DNA of 9,818 nt, from contig JAHFCS010000044.1 in assembly GCA_023249395.1 (NCBI GenBank), positions 1 to 9,818 of the forward strand, read 5' to 3'. The notes beneath the pieces were generated by a model, which did no database searches, was not told where the DNA came from, and worked only from the letters and a program-made list of their open reading frames with translations. Positions 4,997 to 9,818 of this stretch are shown one piece after another. The DNA is from Gemmatimonadota bacterium. GTDB taxonomy: Bacteria; Gemmatimonadota; Gemmatimonadetes; Gemmatimonadales; Gemmatimonadaceae. Position numbers and translations under genes: made by a program. Within the stretch, counting starts at the first letter, position 1. Each line of letters opens with the position of its first letter.

Positions 4997-7097
4997 CCGA
5001 ATTGGCGTGGCGCATGAAGTGGTGGGTGTCGTCAGGGATGATCATCTCCTCGTAGGCGACGCCCGCCTTCGCGAGCCTGCGCGCAAGATCCACTGTCTGA
5101 TTGAAGCGTACATTGCGGTCGTCGTCACCGTGGATCAGCAGCACCGGTGACTTCCATCCGCTAAGGTAGGAAACGGGAGACGAGCGAAATGCGACGTCGA
5201 GCGCGCGCTGGTAATCCGGTGGCTGCTCGTATCTTTCGCGATTCATCAGACCCCGGGCGCGCTCGGTGGTCCAGTCGTGCACGCCGTGAATGTCGACTCC
5301 GGCCGCGAAGAGATCGGAGTTTCTCGCCAGCGCCATCGCGGTGAGAAATCCTCCGTACGATCCGCCGTAGATCCCGATTCGACGTGCGTCCACCGCCGGC
5401 AACGTGCGCAGATAATTCGCTCCGGCCTTCACGTCCGTGTACTCGGCTGCTCCCTGCGAGCCGGCCGACCTGGGATGCTGAAAGTCACGTCCATACCCGA
5501 TTCCCAGACGGTAATTCACCGACAGCACGATGAACCCGTGGTTCGCGAGATACTGGTTGAGCGCGTAGGCGTTCGTGTAATAGTCAGAGTAGTGCCAGCC
5601 GAGCAACATTTGCCGCGGCGGACCACCGTGGACGAAGACGATGGCGGGTTTCTTTGCCTGACCGCCGGAGCGCTCGAACAGCTGCGCGTGGACCTCGACG
5701 CCGTCGGGAGACTTGAACACGATCTTTCGCGGCGTTACGAGCTGCGTCGTCGGAAAATCTGCCGGGATCCGTTCGCCACCGATCCAGGTAGTGCTGCCGC
5801 CCTGGATCGGCATCGCTGCCGGCAATGGCGGACGTTGCGCGGTTGCTCCGATGAAAGCGATCGACTTTCCGTCGCCGGTCACTACCGGAGTCCATTCGAG
5901 TCCCGAGCCGGGGGTCATCACCTGCGGATCGGCGCGATCCACCGGCACGCGGACCACATGCCGGCGGTCGATGTCGTCTGCGTCGCGGCCGGCGTTTCCC
6001 GCGAACACAAGCCAGCGGCCGTCGCGGCTCAAATCGACATGCTCGGCCATGTAGCTTCCCGGAGTGAGCAGCAGCGGCTGACCGCCGGTGTCGCTGATCG
6101 AGTACAGGTGCGGCCAGCCGTCCATCTCGGAGAGAAAGACGATGCGGCCCCCCGCTCCCCACTGGAGATTCGTTCCGCCCTGCGTGCCCGGTCGTGAGCC
6201 GCGCAGAGTTTTTGGCGATTCCCATAGCTGGCGCGCTCCGCCTGTCGTGGCATCAGCGACCCAGATCGACCACGGAATGTTTCGCTGGACGAGAATTGAA
6301 TCGGGCGCCCCGCCGGTGCCGGGACTCCGTACAAATGCTATCCGTCTCCCGTCTGGTGACCACCGCGGCGACTGATCGCGTGAGGTGGACGGAGCGATCC
6401 AGGTGATCGCCGCCGAGTCGTTTGCCCAGATCCCGATCCACGTGTGGTCTCCCCGATTGGCGGTGAACGCAAGTCGAGACCCGTCAGGCGACCAGCGTGG
6501 GTCGCCCTGATCACCGCGGACGGTGAAGAGTTTCTTTGCCGCCGACGAGCCATCGATTGGCGCGACCCAGATCTCTCTGTTCTTCGTGAATGCCACACGA
6601 TCGCCGGTTGGAGAGATCGCCGGATCATCGCCTTCGGAGAGAGCCCTGGGGTCGCCGCCGTCGAACGGCACCGACCAGACCTGAACCTTGAAGCCCGCCG
6701 GATTCTCCGTCGGATTTACCGGAAGTGATGTGTCCCAGTTTGCTCCGTGATCTCCGCCGCGCACGTATACCACGTCTTTCCCATCAGGCGAGAAGGAGAT
6801 GCTGGTCACCTCCTGTCCATCGTCGGTCAGATAGCGCGTGAGCCGCCGCGCTTTGAACTCCGGACCTTCTGCCACCCAGATGTTGCGCTGGCCCTGCTCG
6901 TTGAGCGCCCACGCGATTCGCGATCCCGATGGCGCCGCGACGAGCTCGTTCGGAAATGGATAGCTCTTGATCTGGGCGACGGTAAAGCTGGAGCCGGTCG
7001 CTGGGGACTGGGCGCGCGCGATCGTCGCGCTCAGCGCGAACACTGCCGGCAATGTGAACGCTCGACACACTCGAAGGGACGGGAAGATGTTTGGCAT
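4920..7097 (-). CDS. Secreted S9-family serine peptidase (prolyl oligopeptidase / DPP-IV-like)
   Basis: A 725-residue serine peptidase that would cut short peptides in the periplasm or outside the cell. A signal peptide with hydrophobic core (about 13-24) ends at ATIARA, with probable cleavage after Ala29. Residues about 40-440 form a beta-propeller with repeated TolB/WD40-like blades, for example SFSPDGKDVVYV, RWSPDGSRLAFT and RWSPDGRRIAFV. The alpha/beta-hydrolase domain follows (about 455-715), with HGGPP near the oxyanion hole. The triad is visible: Ser580 in GGSYGGF (codon 5358-5360), Asp660 in HGDDDRNV (aligned to Asp708 of DPP-IV), and His692 in DDTHHF. Length and order are normal for S9. 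Whether it acts as a dipeptidyl-, acylaminoacyl- or oligopeptidase cannot be decided. The start at 7097 has only a weak GGGG-containing ribosome binding site. It is divergent from the SulP gene. Confidence 0.95.
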   Translation of the reverse strand: MPNIFPSLRVCRAFTLPAVFALSATIARAQSPATGSSFTVAQIKSYPFPNELVAAPSGSRIAWALNEQGQRNIWVAEGPEFKARRLTRYLTDDGQEVTSISFSPDGKDVVYVRGGDHGANWDTSLPVNPTENPAGFKVQVWSVPFDGGDPRALSEGDDPAISPTGDRVAFTKNREIWVAPIDGSSAAKKLFTVRGDQGDPRWSPDGSRLAFTANRGDHTWIGIWANDSAAITWIAPSTSRDQSPRWSPDGRRIAFVRSPGTGGAPDSILVQRNIPWSIWVADATTGGARQLWESPKTLRGSRPGTQGGTNLQWGAGGRIVFLSEMDGWPHLYSISDTGGQPLLLTPGSYMAEHVDLSRDGRWLVFAGNAGRDADDIDRRHVVRVPVDRADPQVMTPGSGLEWTPVVTGDGKSIAFIGATAQRPPLPAAMPIQGGSTTWIGGERIPADFPTTQLVTPRKIVFKSPDGVEVHAQLFERSGGQAKKPAIVFVHGGPPRQMLLGWHYSDYYTNAYALNQYLANHGFIVLSVNYRLGIGYGRDFQHPRSAGSQGAAEYTDVKAGANYLRTLPAVDARRIGIYGGSYGGFLTAMALARNSDLFAAGVDIHGVHDWTTERARGLMNRERYEQPPDYQRALDVAFRSSPVSYLSGWKSPVLLIHGDDDRNVRFNQTVDLARRLAKAGVAYEEMIIPDDTHHFMRHANSVKADSATANFLGRKLHVMESVPGSR

Positions 7098-7186
7098 TGC
7101 CCCGAACCTAGTGCGCCCCCGGGGAGGCGGAAGATGCGATCTGCTCGTACCTTCCCTCCCTCTTTATCGAAACGTACGGAGCGAAA

Positions 7187-8863
7187 GTGCTGGTCCCCAA
7201 GCTCGCCACATCTCTCAAATCATACGACGGGAAGCAATTCGTCGGCGACGCCACCGCCGGCGTGATCGTCGGCATAGTCGCCCTTCCGCTGGCGATAGCC
7301 TTTGCCATCGCGAGTGGAGTGACTCCCGACCGCGGCCTGTGGACCGCAATCGTCGCCGGCTTTCTCATCTCCGCGCTCGGCGGATCGCGGGTACAGATCG
7401 GTGGACCGACCGGCGCTTTCGTCGTCATCGTTTACGGAATCGTTCAGAAATACGGAATTGACGGACTGACAGTGGCCACTCTGATGGCGGGAGTGATACT
7501 CGTCGTCCTCGGCGTCGCGAAGCTCGGCGGAGCGGTGAAGTTCATCCCCCATCCGGTAGTAATGGGATTCACCAGCGGGATCGCGGTCATCATCTTCAGC
7601 AGCCAGGTAAAGGATTTCCTCGGCCTGCAGATGGGTGCGGTGCCGGTCGAGTTCTTCGCGAAGTGGCAGGCGTACGCAGAGCGTGCGACCACGTTCAACC
7701 TTCAGGCTGTGGGCGTGGCACTCGTCACTCTTGCGATCATCGTCGTGTGGCCGAGGGTGGAGAGACGGATTCCGGGGCCGTTCGTAGCGCTGATCGCGGC
7801 GACAGCGGTGGTTACGATCTTTCATCTGCAGGTCGAGACAATCGGCTCGCGCTTCGGCGACCTCGGAGCGTCGCTTCCGCATCCTCAGCTCCCTCATCTG
7901 CGCTTCGCCCAGGTGATCTCGCTCGTCGGTCCTGCCCTCACGATTGCGATGTTGGCCGCGGTCGAGTCACTGCTGTCCGCTGTCGTCTCCGACGGCATGA
8001 TCGGGAGTCGCCATCGCCCCAACATGGAGCTCGTCGCTCAGGGAATCGCCAATCTCGTCTCTCCCCTGTTCGGTGGCATTCCAGCGACCGGTGCGATCGC
8101 GCGCACTGCGACTAACGTCAAGAACGGCGGCCGGACGCCTGTCGCCGGAGTCGTCCACTCACTGACACTGCTGATAATCACTCTCGCCGCGGGGCGCTGG
8201 GTCGCGCTCATTCCGATTCCGGCACTGGCCGCAATTCTCGTCGTCGTTGCCTATCACATGAGCGAATGGCGGTCGTTTCTCGGAGAGATGGATTCGCCAA
8301 AGAGCGATGTCGCCGTACTGCTGGTGACATTCTTTCTGACCGTTCTGGTGGATCTCACCGTCGCCATCTCGGTGGGGATGGTTCTGGCCAGTTTCCTGTT
8401 TATTCGGCGAATGTCTGAGGTGACGAGCATCAGCGCGGTCACCAGGGAGCTCCAGGACGAAGAAGATGATTCATACGACACCGATGGCGAGGCCATCAGG
8501 CGCCGTGTGGTTCCACCCGGCGTCGAGGTTTACGAGATCAATGGGCCCTTCTTCTTCGGTGCAGTGGAATCGTTCCGCGAGACGCTCGGACAGGTAGCCA
8601 GGAAGCCGGTGGTGCTGATCATCAGGATGCGGGATGTACTGGCGCTCGACTCGACCGGACTGCATGCGTTAAAGGAAGTGGTGCGCCGCAGCCGCCACGA
8701 CGGGACGACTGTGCTGCTCGCCGGTGTTCACATGCAGCCGCTGGTGGCACTCACCGGGTCGAGCGCTCTCGAGGTGATCGGAAGCGAGAATCTGTTCGCG
8801 ACGCTCGACGAAGCTCTCGCTCGAGCCGGGGAGATCGTGGAGCGGAAAGCGAGCGCCGCGTGA
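7187..8863 (+). CDS. SulP-family anion transporter with C-terminal STAS domain
   Basis: A 558-residue inner-membrane transporter of the SLC26/SulP family, which moves sulfate, bicarbonate, dicarboxylates or similar anions. The N-terminus has the family opening (SYDGKQFVGDATAGVIVG, 12-29) followed by VALPLAIAFAIASG. The QIGGPTGAF motif (70-78) is part of the anion site region. Many hydrophobic segments fill residues about 24-405. An acidic linker (DEEDDSYDTDGE, about 424-435) leads to the cytoplasmic STAS domain (about 444-550), with Asp488-Ser489 in LDSTGLHAL at the position phosphorylated in SpoIIAA-type STAS proteins. The start is GTG at 7187, with GGAG (7178-7181) 5 bases upstream. The length matches BicA and bacterial sulfate permeases. 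No carbonic anhydrase or sulfate-assimilation gene is adjacent, so the substrate is open. Confidence 0.94.
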   Translation: MLVPKLATSLKSYDGKQFVGDATAGVIVGIVALPLAIAFAIASGVTPDRGLWTAIVAGFLISALGGSRVQIGGPTGAFVVIVYGIVQKYGIDGLTVATLMAGVILVVLGVAKLGGAVKFIPHPVVMGFTSGIAVIIFSSQVKDFLGLQMGAVPVEFFAKWQAYAERATTFNLQAVGVALVTLAIIVVWPRVERRIPGPFVALIAATAVVTIFHLQVETIGSRFGDLGASLPHPQLPHLRFAQVISLVGPALTIAMLAAVESLLSAVVSDGMIGSRHRPNMELVAQGIANLVSPLFGGIPATGAIARTATNVKNGGRTPVAGVVHSLTLLIITLAAGRWVALIPIPALAAILVVVAYHMSEWRSFLGEMDSPKSDVAVLLVTFFLTVLVDLTVAISVGMVLASFLFIRRMSEVTSISAVTRELQDEEDDSYDTDGEAIRRRVVPPGVEVYEINGPFFFGAVESFRETLGQVARKPVVLIIRMRDVLALDSTGLHALKEVVRRSRHDGTTVLLAGVHMQPLVALTGSSALEVIGSENLFATLDEALARAGEIVERKASAA

Positions 8864-8963
8864 CCGGTTGCATGGTCGTGAGAGAACCGTCCTTGTAGGA
8901 GCGATCCACCTGCGGGCGCGTTGAAGATTGTAACGGTCCCCGGGTGTGGTTACGTTGCGCTCC

Positions 8964-8970
8964 AAGGAGG
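8964..8970 (+). promoter_or_regulatory. Ribosome binding site that sets the start of the AAA ATPase gene
   Basis: AAGGAGG matches the Shine-Dalgarno consensus over seven bases, 10 bases before the ATG at 8981. The spacing is on the long side but no other start codon in frame lies closer. In the 117-base gap after the SulP stop, GTAAC (8930-8934) and GTTAC (8949-8953) form a short inverted pair of unknown meaning. No convincing promoter pair was found. Confidence 0.6.
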
Positions 8971-8980
8971 CTCAACGCAC

Positions 8981-9818
8981 ATGCCCCTCGGCGAGAGTCT
9001 GGTAGCGGCGAATCTCGTGACGCCTGACGATGTCGCGCTGGCGCTCAGTCAACAGCGCGAGCTGGGCGGCAGCCTGGGCGACAATCTGGTGCGGCTCGGC
9101 CGGATCGAACGGAGCCGGCTCGAGGAGTTCCTCGAACAAGGGCCGCCGAAGGTCACGAGCGTCGCCGACACCGGCCTGGATGAAACCTTCCTGCAAACGC
9201 TTGCGCTCAAGGTGATGTACGCCCACGGCGTCAAGACTCCATCCGACGTCGCCGAGGCGATGAAGGTTCCCGTATCGATCGCGCGCGACCTGCTCGAGGC
9301 CCTGCGTGCGCGAGCGCTCCTTGAAACGAGAGGTGCTGACGCGGCGGCGGGAAGACAGCTCGACCTGCGCTATGGCATCTCGTTGAGCGGGCGGGAATGG
9401 GCACAGGAAGCACTCAGGAAGTCGGTTTATACGGGCCCTGCTCCGGTACCTCTGGCCGCCTGGCAGGCGCAGGTGGACCACCAGCGCATCACCAACGACC
9501 GCGTAGATCGGGAAGCGATTGCGCGCAGTCTGGAAGGACTTGTGCTGGCGCCGGAGCTCATTTCCCGCTTTGGTCCGGCTGTGAACGCAGGGCGGGGCAT
9601 GCTGCTCTACGGCGCGCCGGGCGACGGAAAAACTTCGATTGCAACGGCGATTGCCCGAAGCTTCAAGCAATCGGTATGGGTTCCTTACGCGATCGAAGTC
9701 GAAGGGGAGATCATCAAGATTTTCGATCCAGCGCTGCATCGGGCGGTTCCGACACCAGGCTTGAACGCGGTGACGTCGGAGGAGCCGCCGCGCTCACTGA
9801 TTCGACCGCGGCTCTCGG
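8981..9818 (+). CDS. AAA+ ATPase with N-terminal MshEN-like repeats and winged-helix-like segment, 3' end missing
   Basis: At least 279 residues, open to the window edge. Residues 2-25 (PLGESLVAANLV onward, ending QQ) and 31-54 (SLGDNLVRLGRI onward) are two similar 24-residue repeats with a 5-residue spacer, the layout of the MshEN (GspE/PilB N-terminal) module. Residues about 66-150 look like a winged helix (LALKVMYAHG, then TPSDVAEAM and ARDLLEALRARALLE), ending in YTGPAPVPL. The ATPase part begins near 185. It has FGPAVNAGRGMLLYG, Walker A GAPGDGKTS (211-219, Lys217), then VPYAIEVEGEIIKIFDP (234-250). The middle and C-terminal parts resemble a widespread, little-studied group of predicted chaperone-like AAA ATPases. 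This comparison is from memory, not a search. Walker B and the arginine finger lie beyond the window. It runs in the same direction as the SulP gene with its own strong ribosome binding site. Confidence 0.86.
   Translation, partial: MPLGESLVAANLVTPDDVALALSQQRELGGSLGDNLVRLGRIERSRLEEFLEQGPPKVTSVADTGLDETFLQTLALKVMYAHGVKTPSDVAEAMKVPVSIARDLLEALRARALLETRGADAAAGRQLDLRYGISLSGREWAQEALRKSVYTGPAPVPLAAWQAQVDHQRITNDRVDREAIARSLEGLVLAPELISRFGPAVNAGRGMLLYGAPGDGKTSIATAIARSFKQSVWVPYAIEVEGEIIKIFDPALHRAVPTPGLNAVTSEEPPRSLIRPRLS

Noticed and set aside
5277..6197. Open frame (306 codons) on the plus strand opposite the S9 peptidase
   Set aside because: Antisense shadow of a well-supported peptidase gene, with basic low-complexity composition and no family features.
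7117..7124. CCCCGGGG palindrome between the S9 peptidase and SulP genes as an operator
   Set aside because: An eight-base GC palindrome is expected by chance in DNA of this composition, and no further symmetry surrounds it.
7220..7897. Open frame (225 codons) on the minus strand inside the SulP gene
   Set aside because: Opposes a clear SulP frame. The translation is charged and repetitive in Arg/Asp/His without hydrophobic core patterns.
8865..8889. CGGTT/AACCG inverted pair after the SulP gene as a terminator
   Set aside because: Only five base pairs with a 15-base loop and no T-run; too weak to support.
8972..9739. Open frame (255 codons) on the minus strand opposite the AAA ATPase
   Set aside because: The plus strand has a strong ribosome binding site, Walker A and MshEN-like repeats. 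The minus frame is Arg-rich and motif-free.

Overview
This is a GC-rich, densely packed bacterial window with short intergenic gaps and several secreted, peptide-directed enzymes. The mix of genes (MetZ-type sulfhydrylase, Phd/PIN toxin-antitoxin pair, a divergent GGT-like enzyme, a secreted S9 peptidase, a small TM/coiled-coil protein, SulP transporter, MshEN-like AAA ATPase) suggests a soil bacterium such as Gemmatimonadota or a neighbouring phylum. That placement is an inference from protein style; there is no rRNA or other phylogenetic marker. No tRNA, rRNA, CRISPR array, insertion sequence or origin was seen.

Layout. Bases 2-1015 (+) hold the 3' part of an O-succinylhomoserine sulfhydrylase (metZ). 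A short regulatory gap with a promoter-like pair and an operator-like repeat cluster follows. Next is a two-gene toxin-antitoxin module (+): a Phd/YefM-type antitoxin (1138-1395) and a PIN-domain VapC/FitB-type ribonuclease toxin (1408-1842). It converges tail-to-tail, with a 15-base gap, on a gamma-glutamyltranspeptidase-superfamily gene (1858-3795, -) that keeps the self-processing threonine but has lost most of the residues that bind gamma-glutamate in the E. coli enzyme.

Between 3796 and 4919 lie two small unrecognised genes transcribed away from each other: an 84-residue protein (3939-4193, -) and a 125-residue membrane-anchored coiled-coil protein (4376-4753, +). They are followed by a perfect hairpin at 4800-4821 that buries a consensus ribosome binding site in front of a possible 56-codon ORF (4826-4996, +).

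A secreted S9-family serine peptidase (4920-7097, -) with a beta-propeller and a visible Ser-Asp-His triad is divergent, across 89 bases, from a SulP anion transporter with a C-terminal STAS domain (7187-8863, +). The window ends inside a AAA+ ATPase (8981-9818, +, 3' end missing). Its N-terminus reads as two 24-residue repeats separated by 5 residues, the layout of the MshEN cyclic-di-GMP-binding module, followed by a winged-helix-like segment and a Walker A motif.

How the genes relate: the GGT-like enzyme and the S9 peptidase both have export signals and would act outside the cytoplasm on peptides or peptide-like substrates. MetZ and SulP could both touch sulfur metabolism, but they are 6 kb apart and SulP substrate specificity cannot be read from sequence. 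The toxin-antitoxin pair is self-contained. The most interesting items are the ATPase architecture, the sequestered ribosome binding site, and the altered substrate pocket of the GGT-like enzyme.
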